64,000 bases of DNA. It comes from Boswellia sacra. Its lineage: Eukaryota; Streptophyta; Magnoliopsida; Sapindales; Burseraceae. Within the stretch, counting starts at the first letter, position 1; each line of letters opens with the position of its first letter. Made by a program: the position numbers and the translations under genes. Under the pieces are notes generated by a model. The model worked only from the letters and a program-made list of their open reading frames with translations, was not told the origin of the DNA and did no database searches. Where the stretch lies: contig SNVD02007141.1 in assembly GCA_013180625.2 (NCBI GenBank), positions 124,001 to 188,000 of the forward strand, read 5' to 3'. This document shows positions 1-12,864 of the stretch, in pieces.

Positions 1-1324
1 AATTATATGCTCTAATCAAATTGAATATTAAATAGTAAATCTATCAATAACTCTCTAATTGCAATACGTAGTTCAATATGCATTAAGTTTAGCATTACTA
101 GATAATACAATTTTGTATTATATGCTCGTTTAACATCGATCATTCAATAATTAACTCGCACAATGGAGCTGTCTAACAAATTAATTTAATACTTATTTTG
201 TAATTTATTTACAGAATTAAAAAATAAATAATTTTTTATTATTTCTGATAAAAGAGCCCAATAGTTGTTATATATATTTTTTCCGTTTCTCCTATATAGC
301 ATTTTTTTTTTCCAACAGTCGGAATAATATTCATCGTAACGCACAATGTAGAGCATGCATGACCTGAGTAGAGTCTATTAGAGGTCGCCCCCAACTTTGA
401 AAAGGTCAAAATATGGTAAACTTGACAAGCTGAGACTACCTTTCTTCCAAAGGAAAAATGTAAAAAAATCTAACAAAATAACAACAAAAACAGAAAGATA
501 GAAATTTCTGCCTGAGGACAAACATATATATTTCATCAACTAATGCATATTGCCATGTTGGCTCATTACCATCCATTGAATTTGCTCAATTTCATGCTAC
601 AATTGCGTCTTGTGCATGGTTTGATCAGAAGGATTGTAAAACTTGGTTTAGCTACAGACACAGATCAGAAAACAAGAAATCAAAAGAGGAGAGGAAGGGA
701 TACAAAAAAAGAGAAAAGAGGGAGGAGAAATTTTTCTTTCCTCTCCTCTCTTCAAGACAAAATTATCCCTTACGTAAATGCAATTAGCGACTAGTGTAAA
801 ACCAAAGCATTTTGGTGCCAAAATCCCATACAAATTAATATCATTTGAGAATCAGGCTGCATCTTAGAAGGTCTTGAAAGCAGGTAAATAAAATTGTTTG
901 TTTTCTCAATTTTCTGAGACTTTTATAGACAAATTTTGAAGAGCAACCTCGAATGAATTTCTATCTAAATAGGCATATAGCTTTCTCCATGTAATGTAAT
1001 ATCTTGTTTGTTATAATTTACTCGATCCTTCTATCCTATGTGGTCTTCTATATTAATTGCAGGTCTTGACATTTAATTTCATTGATAACACGAGAGAAAA
1101 AAATCTCTACAACCTTTTTTTCATTTTCCAGCTTTTCTTATTTACATGTCTAACAAAATTTGACGATTATTGTTATAGGTTTCCTTATTAGCCCTTCCAA
1201 TAAAGGTCTACCTTGATCGATAACAGCTTTCTGAAAAGCACAAATTATTGCAATTAATATTAGTAGCTAGCTAGCTAGCTGCAACTGCCCGGGGGTTAGA
1301 TATATACATAGATAGAGAGACTCG
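1..1324. other. AT-rich upstream region, no gene seen
   Basis: No coding region is supportable here; the short open frames lack any recognisable motif. The stretch lies upstream of the clathrin-assembly gene and must hold its promoter and 5' UTR. I could not single out a convincing TATA box at a normal distance; the TATATA close to the ATG is too near to be one. Confidence 0.6.
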
Positions 1325-3889
1325 ATGGCTCCGAGCAAGTTACAGAAAGCCATTGGGGCAGTAAAGGACCAGACAAGCATAAGCTTAGCCAAAGTTGGTA
1401 GCAACTCAATCTCTGATCTTGAAGTGGCAATTTTGAAAGCGACGAGACACGAAGAATACCCAGCTGAGGAGAGACACATTCGAGAAATACTTTGCCTAAC
1501 TTCATATTCGCGAGCCTATGTGGGCGCGTGCGTTAACGTCATCTCAAAACGCCTTAACAAGACAAAAAATTGGACAGTGGCACTAAAGACGCTCATGTTG
1601 ATCCAACGAATACTTGCTGAGGGCGATCCAGCATACGAGCAAGAGATTTTCTTTTCAACTAGACGTGGGACTCGCCTGCTTAACATGTCAGATTTTCGAG
1701 ACACGTCACATTCTAATTCGTGGGACTACTCTGCGTTTGTGCGCACTTATGCGCTGTACCTTGATGAACGACTTGAGTTCAGGATGCAAGGCCGCCGTGG
1801 GAGACGTAGCATGTTTGGAATGGATGAAGAGGAAGAAGATGGTAATGGCGTAAACTCTAGTGCCAAGTCAACACCAGTCCATGAAATGAAGGTTGAGAAC
1901 ATATTCTCCAAGATACAACATTTGCTACAGGTTCTCGAGCGCTTTTTGGCTTGCAAGCCAACAGGTTTGTATTTCATTTTTATGTATAAAAAGTTTTATC
2001 CCTTTAAGTGTACTTGGACCCGATTTCATAAGTTCCTTCAATTAGCTTTATAAGGGTTTTTAATTGGTAAGCGTTAAGTTAATTCAACTTTCATTAATCA
2101 AAAAATTTTTGTTTGTGAATTTGGACCTAAATTAACTATAATTAGTGAGGATGTTTTAAAAAATAATGAAACCCTTATTTGTTTTTACGGGTTAGCTAAC
2201 TGATAAATCAACAAGTTATTTTATCGTGTATTGTAATGTTGTCAAGCAATGCAGTTTGGCCATATTCATTGGCCCTGAAAGACTTATGTGGGACAGACAT
2301 ACTACCTAATTAGTACAATGATTTGATAAGCTTATTTTAATAAGATGACACACTTGATCACCAGTGTAATGAAAAAAAAAAAAGATAATTCCACGGTACT
2401 ATCTAACGAAATATTGACAAAACATCGAAATATTGACAAAACATCATAGATGGTTGAAAAAATTGATTAAAAAATAGAAAAATTAACCATTTTCAACACA
2501 TGTCTAAACATTAGTTGTTAGGCCTATTAACTTAGCAATGCGACTGTCCTTCATAATTATCTTCCTGGAACTATTAGAAGCTAACTTTGTGCCTTTTTTG
2601 GTTCTTATCAAACTTAACTGGACAATAAAAAGTATATTAAATATATATTTTTTTTAAAAACACCCCTCTATTTTGCTATTCTGTTTTGTCTATTTCTGTT
2701 AAACATTTTATTAAGTTAATTGTCTACCATTTGGTGTGGAACAGGTTCCGCGAAGAACAACAGGGTGGTGATAGTTGCTCTCTACCCAATAGTGAAAGAG
2801 AGTTTCCAGATATATTACGAGATAACAGAGATACTAGGTATCCTCATCGACCGTTTCATGGAACTAGAGGTTCCCGACTCCGTTAAGGTGTATGAGATCT
2901 TCTGTCGTGTTTCAAAGCAATTCGATGAACTGGATGCCTTCTACAGCTGGTGCAAGTCAGTTGGCATTGCACGCTCATCTGAGTACCCTGACGTCGAGAA
3001 AATAACACCCAAAAAGCTTGATGTAATGGATGAGTTTATCCGTGATAAGTCCGCATTGGCACAGACCAAGAAATCCGTTAGTCTTGAAATGGATGATAAA
3101 TTAGAGGAAGAACCCGAAACAACAGAGGAAAGCATGAATTCGATGAAGGCACTACCACCACCTGAAGCGGAAGCCGAAGCTGAAGCCGAAGCCGAAGCTG
3201 CTTCCCAGGCCCCAGCTCAGGAACCAGAGAAAGAAGAACCAAAGGAAAAGGAGATCAAACAAGAGAAAAATTCTAATGAACAAGCTGATCTATTGAACTT
3301 GGCAGAGGATTCAGCCACAACCAAAGAGCAAGCTGACAAGTTGGCAATAGCATTATTCGACGGCGCTGCAGCTGCGGCTCCTACGCAGACTCCGGCATGG
3401 GAAGCCTTCATTGAGTGTACAGCGGATTGGGAGACGGCTTTGGTTCAATCAGCGAGCAATTTGTCCTATCAAAAGCCCTCACTTGGGGGCGGTTTCGATA
3501 TGCTTTTACTCGATGGGATGTATCAACAAGGTGCAACAAATGCGGCAGTGGCTAGTCAAGGTCATGGAAACAACGGGAGTGCTAGTAGTGTTGCTTTGGG
3601 TTCAGCAGGAAGGCCCGCAATGTTGGCATTGCCAGCACCACCAGCGAAGCAGGAAAGTGGTAATGGTACAACGAATTTGAGTGCAGATCCGTTTGCAGCA
3701 TCATGCGCAGTGGAGCCTCCACCATACGTGCAAATGTCGGATCTTGAGAAGAAGCAGAAGCTTTTGGTGGAGGAGCAGCTAATGTGGCAGCAGTATGCAA
3801 GGGATGGAATGCAAGGGCAACTTGGAATATCGAAGCTACAACACAATCCTTACAATATGGGCATGGGAGGTTACACGCAAGGCTACTGA
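1325..3889 (+). CDS. Putative clathrin assembly protein, AP180/ANTH family (At1g03050/At4g02650-like)
   Basis: Plant AP180/CALM-type adaptor: the ANTH domain binds PtdIns(4,5)P2 at the plasma membrane and the disordered tail recruits clathrin and AP-2 for endocytosis. Two exons, 1325-1964 and 2745-3889, are joined by a GT-AG intron (donor GTTTGT, acceptor ACAG) in phase 1, giving 594 residues. Seen: N-terminus MAPSKLQKAIGAVKDQTS; lipid-contact motif KATRH at residues 38-42; ANTH helices through about residue 315, with an acidic loop (DEEEEDGN, about 167-174); a Glu/Ala run at 354-366; a clathrin-box-like DLLNLAED at 395-402; and an AP-2-type DPF at 528-530. From memory the N-terminus is closest to the Arabidopsis PICALM5 pair, which act in pollen tubes; the subfamily is less certain than the family. 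The reading frame is intact. The start is the first in-frame ATG and matches the family's usual N-terminus. Confidence 0.95.
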
Positions 3890-5549
3890 ATACAACAACT
3901 AATTAATAGGGCTTGATATGCTTAGTCAAATTTATTATTATTATTTATTTTACTTTTTTGCACCCTCTTTTGGTAGGGAAAATGCATATACGTGTGGTAG
4001 GGAAAGTGCATATATGTCTAGTAGATGAAGTGGCATATACATGTTAGTATGCAATATGACTTCAAAATTTTATAGTGCCAGCATATATACAATCAAATTG
4101 TTCTAAAAGTCTGATTTTATTTTCACTGTTTTTAGATATATACTTACCTTTTTCCTCTTTTAAAGTTGATAAATATCTAAGAAAAACAAAATAACTCATT
4201 AAACTCATAATTAATAGATGATTGAGATGTGTAATTATTTTTTTCCTATTAATATATTTTCCATAGCTATCAATCATACCGTTGCAAAAAAAAAAAAAAA
4301 AAAAGAGGTACAGATGAGATGAGAAGGGAATCCTTGACTCCTCGTCCAATAATTAATACTGAGTGTAGTTAATTTTTTTGACCTTTTGTATTCTTTCTAT
4401 AATTATTCAAAAGATACGTACACTCTCATTATAGAATAGATATAATATTGACTATTACATCTTAAAATACAATTTCCCATGCAGATAAATAAATAAAAAT
4501 AAATGTAAACTAAAACAGAAAATAAAGAACACGGTAGATATTAAAACAAAGTGACACAATTCATTCTACACTCACATATAGATTGATAAAGAAATTTAAA
4601 CATAAATGAGGTTTTAATCTATATTAAGGGCCGCAATGTGAATTCACTACATGACCTTTTCAGTGGGCTTGCAGCAACTCTACGGCTCTACCGCTAACGC
4701 AAGCAATATCTGCAATAAATACCTGTGGCGACCCATTGGGTCATTTGAGGTTGCGTAATGTCTTTTGGACAGCTTGTTTGCAGCTGCAAAAACATTTTGC
4801 AACACCTGTTTTGCAACTGTTAAAGAGCATTGACAAAGACAAAATAATTTTTTAAAAAATAATTTTTCATAAAAATTACATTTTTAGCCTGATTTAGATT
4901 TACTTAAATTACTATTTTACCCTAAATTTAAAGTTTTTTAAAATAATAAATTCTATTTTAGTTATAGATTTACTAAAATAACAATTTGACCTGTAATTTT
5001 ATATTGTCAAAATTACGATTTTACTCTGGTTCATAAGTTTAATTAAATCTTTAAAAAATCATTAATTTTTTTATTTTTCTCAAAATCCTCAAAAAATAAG
5101 AATAATAAAATCACATTTCATATTTCAATTAATTATTCTAATATAATATAGAAAATTTAAAATTGTAATTCAAATACAACATCAATAACTTTGAAGTGAG
5201 AATTCAAACATATAATCCGTATAATTATACTACATCAAACACATTAGAAATATATATTCTTTACATGTCAACACGGAACATTAAATAAGCTTTTAATTAT
5301 TTGATTCTCAAACACATTTCAAATAATGCAATGAAAAAGTGCTCGTATTACTTACTCGATCTAGTTTGTTGGTAACATTGGAGGTCTTAACATTTGTTCA
5401 CTATCTCATCTCGTATCCTCCTGCATTAGATGTAACTAGGCATTATCATTCCTAAGCTTTTTAGTCTCATGTTGAAAAAAGAAGGTTTTCCTGAAATATT
5501 AAAAATTTTTAGGCAAATTATATACAGAACCAAACAAATTAAGAGGGAT
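3890..5549. other. Downstream spacer, no gene seen
   Basis: AT-rich, with a poly-A run near 4286-4303 and two short related tracts near 3979-4015 (GTGGTAGGGAAA followed by GCATATA). The 4640-4830 stretch is locally richer in GC and has repeated TTGCAGC/TTGCAAC words, suggestive of a decayed transposon end, but no terminal structure can be drawn. Confidence 0.5.
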
Positions 5550-6553
5550 GACAATACGAGGGGAGAAGTCCCAAACATCCCTGAGGTTTAGCTAAACTAT
5601 CAGTAAGTACAGTTAAACTTTAAACTGACAAATTAGTCATTGGTTTTAATTTGATGGAGGGTAATTTTGATATGTGATAAAAAGAGGTACAAATGAGATT
5701 TCTTGAAATTCCATATAGCCACCTCAAGTTTATAAGATATACCTCCTTTAGCATCAATTTATATCAAGTTCTATTTTATTATATTAATAAAACTAATATA
5801 TTTATAAAGTTGTCCTCTAACTTTAATATTAAAAAGGTGTAAAATATAATAGAATGGATATTAAATAGGTAGAATTTAAAAAAAATAATACTTGAATATA
5901 ATATAAATATTTTTATAAATTTAAAAAATTAAAAAAATCCATTGGGCAACCATTTGCCGTAAAATGCAAGGAAAATTTATTCCAATCTTATATTCTTATA
6001 AAAAAATACAAAAAATACAAAACGAAACAAAGTTATTATAAATAGTATGTCTCATATAGGAAAATGAGTTTTTATATGTATAGAGTTTTCATTCAATTAT
6101 TTATCAACAATAAATTAAAAGTATTAAATTTTTGCAGTGTTTGTTAGTGAACTTTTCCAAATTTTTTTAAAAAATACTTCTACTAAATTTTATAGTTTTT
6201 ATGATATTTAGTTAATATATACTCTATTAATTCTTGAATTACTATGCCCATTTTAATATTAAAGTTAGAAAATAATTTCATTAATATATAAATTTGATTC
6301 ATAGACATAACAAAAAACTTGATATAGATTGGTTAAAATGGGAAACATTTGAGATTTTTAGAAACTAAGGTGGCTATGTGGGATTTCACGAAACCGTAAG
6401 AGAGGTTTATGCTTCTTTCTATCAAATAACCAAATTACCCTCAATGAAACAAAAAATTAAAATCAAGGACTAACTTTTAGTTTAAAGTTTGACTATCCTT
6501 AACTTGGTTAAGCCAAACCTCAAGAGTGTTTATGCACTTATGAGGCTAATTGT
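5550..6553. mobile_element. Non-autonomous foldback/MULE-like element with ~185-bp inverted ends
   Basis: The segment at 5550-5735 is found again, inverted and diverged, at about 6366-6553. Shared words on matching strands include a run ending TTGAGGTTT/CTGAGGTTT, AAACTTTAAACT, GAGGGTAATTT and ATAGCCACCTCA. The ~630-bp core is very AT-rich and encodes nothing recognisable. Long inverted termini without coding capacity fit a Mutator-like foldback element. I found no convincing 9-bp target duplication, so the exact ends are approximate. Confidence 0.6.
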
Positions 6554-7239
6554 CTTTTTCAAGTTCTCTCAATTTTTGGGACCTTAAATATCAGTACTTC
6601 TTTTGTACATGAGTATATAAATTGTGTACATACACATAAAAAGTGTAAAAGATGTTTGGCACAACTTTTATATATTCGTGTACAAAGTTTATATACTCAT
6701 GTACAAAGATAGAAGATACTATAGTCAAACCGATTTTTGATAACTTGTGCAACTTGGACTTAAATGAATAATTATAAGTGCTTTAAATTTTGTAACTACG
6801 TACTGCTATCAACTAACAAGACTCATCGTTGTGCCAATTAAATTTTCAGTTTTGTCTTCGAAAGCATAGAAAATTATGCTACATATACGAATAAAAGTGG
6901 ACTTTGATTACCAATTATTATTTTCCTTCACTTGGAAACCAATGGATTATACTCTGCATCGATTAGGACTGCAGAAAAAAAATAGAACAAACATAACAAG
7001 CTTTCTTACATCTATATAAACAGAACAAGATCTAGGAAACATTTCTCCTTTTGAACCATATAAAACATCAACTTGTGCGTTAAGCATTTGACATTTACGA
7101 ATCAATATTACAACCACACAAGATAAAGAAAAATTCAAATTAAACTCTGGTTGATTATAATTCAAATCAGGAATCTCCCTCCCACTTATAGAAAACAATG
7201 AATATTAAGGACAAATTAAATAGATCAAAAGATACACAT
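6554..7239. other. Spacer, no gene seen
   Basis: AT-rich. A local near-repeat at 6600-6720 has several copies of TGTACA and GAGTATATAAA-like words. No coding or RNA-gene signal was found. Confidence 0.45.
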
Positions 7240-8105
7240 TGTTGATGCTGAAAATCGGTCGACCTCCAGTTCAGCAGTAAAATTTGTATTTGTTGTGAAG
7301 GACCTGACTCAGTTAGAAGGCAATGATGGAGTGTGTGGAGAAGGAAGGGAAAGTAGGGAATTTTGAGTCACGTGTCTGTCAAGATGGCTGTTGTGTTTTG
7401 ATCGACCAAGGCTCCAGTGGCTTAAATGATCTGCACACAAATAGAAAATAAAGGGTCAGAGGCGCCTGTGTTCCTGGCGATAATCCTCTGACGCTCAAGT
7501 CAGAGATTAACTATGGAGTGAAAATTTTTAGTCTACCAGGGGGAGACGAGGTAGAGAGAGAGAGAGAGGTTTCTAGATAGAGAAATTGTTCTCAAACCTT
7601 GATTTGCAGCCAACAACTATATTTATAGGAGAGTTTGCTTATAGGTGGCGAGATGCATGCAATATGGTTGACAGGTGGCGAGATGCATGCAACATGGTTG
7701 ACACCATGCTGCATGTAAGGGAGTTGACAGTGATACTTGGAGCCATGGAAACACCTGGAGAGAGGCTTCTTACAGAATCCAGTGCCTTTAATATTTTATT
7801 AAATTTTATTGAACTTGGAAAATAATCATTGAACCCAGGAGGAGTAGTTCTTATTAAATATTTCTTCTGACATTGACGGCTCTGATTTAGTAACTTGTGT
7901 CATGCAATATCTTTGAAGGTGAAATTGGAAGTCATATCTTTCGTCGACCAAACAAGACGCTTGTTATATAGTTATCTAATCAACTGGGAATTCTCCATAA
8001 TAGGAGTAATGACAAAATCCTTGTCGACCAAACCAATAATTGTATGCCTTGGTGATGTGGCTTGAAAAATTAACCTTATTGGTCATCCTAATTTTTCATC
8101 CAACA
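7240..8105 (+). mobile_element. Candidate LTR or terminal segment of the PF04195-type element
   Basis: The segment opens with TGTTGATG and closes with CATCCAACA, matching the TG...CA inverted-end convention of LTRs (TGTTG/CAACA). It contains CCTCTGACGCTCAAGTCAG, a phrase I associate with the leader or LTR region of plant elements carrying the PF04195 protein. No standard tRNA primer site follows, and no full second copy exists in the window: the related copy near 14562 starts only in the last ~25 bp. LTR status is therefore an inference. Confidence 0.35.
7643..7702. repeat. 30-bp tandem duplication containing CATGCATG-like RY words
   Basis: Two adjacent units, 7643-7672 and 7673-7702, are identical except for one T/C difference. 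Each includes GAGATGCATGCAA. The unit length is a multiple of three, so the repeat stays open in frame, but I see no reason to call it coding. Confidence 0.85.
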
Positions 8106-8425
8106 ACTAGCCCCCCAAGTTCCAATACAAAACTTTAATTTTTATTGGAACTTGACTTTTTGGGAGGACAAATCTTAACTATGAAGATCCCCCTCATTTA
8201 ATGTTTTCCCAAAATTCAAAGGCACATTAGGAAGGTGGAGAGTTGCGTGATTTTCCAATTAGCCATCACTTGTTTCACAGCAGCTAAAACTTTCCAATTC
8301 CAATTTCCCTTCTTCATACGGACTTAGGAGAGCCCTACAACTCTTTTCAATATTTCTTGCGTGAAAGCCATTCTAAACATGATTTAATTAATTCTTGAGC
8401 GTGACTGCATCCAACTTGTTGCGCA
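8081..8425 (+). repeat. 345-bp direct repeat, copy 1 (copy 2 at 14562-14906)
   Basis: Begins GGTCATCCTAATTTTTCATC and ends TTGTTGCGCA. The copy at 14562-14906 has the same length and differs by scattered substitutions, so the two flank the transposon gene in direct orientation. After this copy the sequence continues with GCTTTTCTTTGG; after copy 2 it switches to an inverted segment. Confidence 0.9.
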
Positions 8426-9371
8426 GCTTTTCTTTGGCGTAGATTAATCAATCCGATTTCAAACAGAGTGCGTGCAGTTTTCTGGAACAGTTCGGCAGCC
8501 TCTTGAATGACACAGTACATGCCCAACCTTATTTCATTAATTGCTTAATTCTCTGAATCTTCAATCACTTGCAGTGAACAAGGTGATTCCAATAAGGATT
8601 GTTGGCCAGTAAGCCAATTTCATATTATAAAATGAAAACACCCTCTGAAAACTTGCACCCCTTTTCTTTTTTAATTCTAACCACATGCATTTCAATCTTA
8701 ATCCTTGAAAAATCCAATAAACACAAGCTCTCTTTATTATATCTCCATGCATGTGCGCCATGATTGCTTTTAAATAAATCCAACCAAGTTTGCTTTTCAT
8801 ACGGCAAATCTTGAATTGCTATTTGAATATTTGAATAATTCCTTTAAATATTTTGCAATCTTTACTCCAATCTCATGCATGTGTGCTTTAATTTTCCAAC
8901 TGAATTCATTATTATAATAGGAAATTGGAGGAGATTGGAGAAGCATTAATTACCTTTTGGATTCGCAATGAGAACCATTTCGGCTTAACGTGTTATGATC
9001 CGCCTTACTCACCAGGTTTTGAACTCCCTTCTTTTGCTTTTTTCTTTTCTTTTTAGGTGCTGTTAAAGGGAATACTAAGTAGACAGTGACACCGAAGACA
9101 TCTTTCGGGTATCCTTAATGCTACAATTGGTTTCTTCAAAACTTAACTTTTCGTGATATGTCTATCCGGATTCACTGCTCTTGGAGAACCAGGTTCGTAA
9201 TCTTCGAATTCATACAATGTGATGGTAATATTTTCCTTTGTAACATTGGAGAGATAGAGATCCCATTGCGGATGCTTCGCACAAATTTTTTTTTTAAACT
9301 TCAGCCTATATTTGACATCGCTTGTAATGCCACTTGAGTTGGGTAGGATTACTCCATCTATGGCTTGTTAA

Positions 9372-9505
9372 TCACTTTCAGCCATGATCACCCCAACTGA
9401 TTTTAAAAATAATTCTCCAGGTTTTAAATCTTTCACGCATGCGAGGTTTGTTGATCTAGAGGTTGAAGTTAGCACTCAGGAGTTTTGTAGAAAATTAACG
9501 GTGCG
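9372..9505 (+). repeat. ~134-bp inverted repeat, copy 1 (inverted partner 14903-15035)
   Basis: The stretch from TCACTTTCAGCCATGATC to AACGGTGCG reappears as its reverse complement at 14903-15035 with only a few changes. The partner is fused directly to direct-repeat copy 2 through a shared CGCA. Confidence 0.88.
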
Positions 9506-9516
9506 GATTCCTCAAC

Positions 9517-10606
9517 TAAGTAAAAAAAAACTCCTCAATGGTAATTTCTGGAAATTTCTTCATTTTCCACAAAGCATAGCAGCTGCTAAGTGCGTTCCAG
9601 GCATTGGGACCTAGTTAAGCAGGGGCAACACCTAAAAGATGGAGCATTATGCCTAAAAAATGGTTGAATAGGGAGTCTAAGACCGTACGAGAAACAAGTG
9701 GAGTAAAGAGTTACATGACCAACTAGTGGATGACTAGGTCTCTCCCCTTCCCCAGGCAAGCTAAGGAAAATGTCCTCCGGTATGTGATATTCTCTTCTAA
9801 TCTCTTTCAAGTCTTTCTCCTCTAATGTGGTGAGGGTCCCATTGATGGACCAATCCATATGGGGGTCATGAAAGGCTTGGCTTCTCCTAAGTCTGCTTGC
9901 ACCTGACTTCCTTGTGGGAGGGGAGTCTACCTCGTCAACGCCCCTTGAGGGTCTCTTCGTAGATGCTACATGTTTGATTCTAATGGCTTTAGCTGTATCA
10001 GGGGTTTCGGAAGCTCCTATTTTGGCATCACTCATTGCTAAGGTCTTCCTGCTCAACAACACACTATTAGTTAAGCAGGAAGACCTTAACAATGAGTGAT
10101 GCCAAAATAGGAGCTTCTGAAACCCCTGATACAGCAAAAGCCACTAGAATCGAACATGTAGCATCCAAGAAAAGACCCTCAAGGGGCGTTGACGAGGTAG
10201 ACTCCCCTCCCACAAGGAAATCAGGTGCAAGCAGACTTAGGAGAAGCCAGGCCTTTCGTGACCCCATATGGATTGGTCCATCAATGGGACCCCTTCCACA
10301 TTAGAGGAGAAAGACTTAAAAGAGATTAGAAGACAATATCACATATCGGAGGACATTTTCCTCAGCTTGCCTATGGAAGGGGAGAGACCTAGTCATCCAC
10401 CAGTTGGTCATGTAACTCTTTACTCCACTTGTTTCTCGTACGGTCTTAGACTCCCTATTCAACCATTTTTTAGACGTATGCCCCATCTTTTAGGCGTTGC
10501 CCCTGCTCAACTAGGTCCCAATGCCTGGCACGCACTTAGCGGCTGCTATGCTTTGTGGAAAATGAAGAAATTTCCAGAAATTACCATTGAGGAGTTTTTT
10601 TACTTA
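9517..10606. repeat. Long hairpin: ~540-bp inverted arms with 12-nt loop
   Basis: The left arm (9517-10057) and right arm (10070-10606) are reverse complements with scattered mismatches and small indels; the centre is at about 10063.5 and the loop at 10058-10069. Both arms carry the 5' part of the same transposon gene. Each arm has its own frameshift: the right arm has four Cs at about 10261-10265 where the left has five, and the left has an extra base near 9650. So the arms have decayed independently since duplication. A transcript across the centre would fold into long dsRNA. Confidence 0.9.
9519..10035 (-). pseudogene. Inverted, truncated copy of the PF04195-type transposon gene (left hairpin arm)
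   Basis: Reading from an ATG at 10035 on the minus strand gives MSDAKIGASETPD, then a basic stretch (RKSGASRLRRSQ), then the start of the conserved domain (CFSYGLRLPIQPFF). After that an extra base shifts the frame near 9650, so the next conserved block is lost. The arm stops at the long A/T run near 9521. It is a mirror of the first ~170 codons of the plus-strand gene at 10092 and has no independent 3' part. Confidence 0.8.
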
Positions 10607-12864
10607 TATCTTATGAAAGCTTACCCAAAAACAAAGGGATGGTTTTATGTGGGTACATGGAGTAGTGTGGGAACAGTTGTCTTAGATAACCCCACATCCA
10701 ACGGGAAGTGGAAGGAGCCATGGTTCTTTGTGAGCGGCAATTTGGGCCAAACTTTAGTTGAGGGCAAGGAGACATATTATATGAAGAGAAATTTCCAACT
10801 CCCGGGTTAGGCATGAATACTTCATTAGGCTCATACCATCATTATATTTTTATTGACTCTTCCTAACTATATCTTTTCTTTTTAGATTTTAGCAACACTC
10901 AACCATCACTAGGTCCTGGGGCACTAAACCACATCGCCGATGTGCTTAGCATTCCAGACGACAAAAGGAAGCAAGGTTATCTCTTAAGAATTAAGACACT
11001 TGTCAGAGTTGGGCTGGTCAACTCAAACCATGACGAGTTGGAAAAGAGTGGAGATTCAATAGGTAAATATCTTTTCCTTATTCCGCCCTCCTTTTTGAAC
11101 ATTGTTTAGCCTGCTTTATTCATATTGACTTGCCTTTGTTTTATTCACCGCTAGGATCAGCCTCTCCAAAAGTAGATCACAACTTTGAGATGAGCGAGGC
11201 CTCCCACGAGGTTGCTAGTAAGGTTAAACCTAGGCGTAGTAGGATCTTGGCAAGAAGGGTCATTGCAAAGGCATTAGAAGAGCAAGCTGTGCAAGATGCA
11301 TCTGACCATAATAGAGCCACCAGAAGAAAGGCTTTGGTAGAAGGGACCATTGCTGACACTGGAGAAAAGGGGGGCGATAAATTACCACCTTCGGTCGACC
11401 AGGGAGAAAAGGTTACTCAACCTAAGAAGAAGCATATCAGTTGGTCGACTAGGTCCCAATTAGGTTTATCAAACCAGCCCCCAATTCAAGTGCCCTTGCC
11501 GACCTTGCTCCATCGATTGCTCAAATAGTCTCCAAAGGAAGGAGTACAATTGATTCCAAAGTAAGAGAAGCTAACGTTGAATCGATATATGAAAAATCCA
11601 CCCTAGTCGACCAGAGTTTAGGCAAGATGATCTCTCCTAAGGATTTCATAAAATCCTATCCCACACCAGAGAAAGTAGAAGAGATTAGGCGTATACTTCC
11701 TTTAGTTTGTCAATCAGAGAAATTTGTAACTAGGGGATTTGCCCAAGAGGTCGATCGGTACTCAAGGCGTAAGGCGTACAACTAGGCTCAAGAGTTGATA
11801 ATACAGGTTTGCATTTTTCCTCATTTTACTTTGTGTACACCTTTCACAATGCTCTCAATAACTTGACCTTTATTCATCAGGCAAGTTACATATTGGAGCA
11901 CCACCGAAGGGAGGCCTATGATTGCTTTTCTCGGGTTGAAAAAAGTGATAAAGAGGTCGATGTCTTGAAAAATGAAGTAGAAAAACTAAAGGAAGAAGTC
12001 AAGGCAACTAAGAAAAAAACCACTGAAGAACTCTCCACTGCCCAGCAAAAAATTGGCGAACTCATAGATGACTTAATCAGTGTCAAGCAGAAGAACCAGG
12101 GATATATTGTAGCACTCAAAGAAGAAAAAGACAACCTTAGAGAGTAACAGTTTCAAGCTAGACTAATAATCCAATCCAAGGATTTTGAGAAAAATAAGGC
12201 CAGAGAAGCCGAGATAAGGATTTCTGAGTTGAACAAAGAGATTGAAAAACTGAAGGTTGAGATCACCAAAGCCAATGATGATGGTTATGTTGATGGGTAT
12301 GAATTTTGTCGTGAAAAGTTTAAGGGAAAATACCCTAACCTCGACTTATCTTGGATGAGACTTGACAACGAGGATCTGGATAAAGAAGAAGACACGACGA
12401 ATGAAGAGCCAAGCACCCACTGTTCTAGTGATCCACTTATCCAGATACAAGGGAGCACCTCAATTTCACACACTAAGACAGTCGACAACACCAATGTGGT
12501 GGGCGATTCTAACAACGTTCACGGAGTCGACGAGGCCAATAGGGCGAGTGTTACAAGTAAAATCCATAACTTGAATAGCATTGGTAGTACATATGAGACT
12601 AACAACATGAATGAAACTGATGCTGTAGGTAAGGTTACCGATGCAATCAGAGTTGATGATGCAGAGAAAGGTGTTGGCACCAATGAGACCATCGATGTTA
12701 AGAAGGCTTCTAACGTAAGTGGAGCTCATAGTACAGACGATGTTACCAACACAAGTAGGGTCGACCACAAAGACGAAGCTAATGACAAGACCACAGCCGA
12801 CGATACGGGTGAGATGCGTGGTCCAAAGGGAGTTGACAAAACAAACAATGTTGGGAGCCATTAG
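10092..12864 (+). pseudogene. Broken 'putative gypsy type transposon' protein (PF04195-like), multi-exon, coiled-coil tail
   Basis: Plant transposon-associated protein of unknown biochemical role. The N-terminal block has LPIQPFFRRMPHLLGVAPAQ followed by a Trp-rich stretch (KGWFYVGTW, WKEPWFFV), typical of PF04195. Plausible exons: from 10092 to 10805, then 10886-11062 (phase-1 GT-AG junction), then from 11155, then from 11881. The later part is strongly coiled-coil (KEVDVLKNEVEKLKEEVKA and onward) and ends in an Asn/Asp/Val-rich tail with repeated VDDA/VDxT words, closing at 12864. Breaks: a 1-bp deletion near 10261-10265; a frame change near 11490; an in-frame stop near 11783; and TAA at 12145-12147 (a CAA-to-TAA change would explain it). 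Its first ~540 bp form the right hairpin arm. Confidence 0.75.

Noticed and set aside
543..833. Overlapping short open frames upstream of the ANTH gene
   Set aside because: Both strands open over the same low-complexity purine-rich DNA; no family resemblance.
4640..4830. CACTACATGACC as a CACTA terminus
   Set aside because: Lacks the CACTACAAGAAA consensus and an opposing end; left as spacer.
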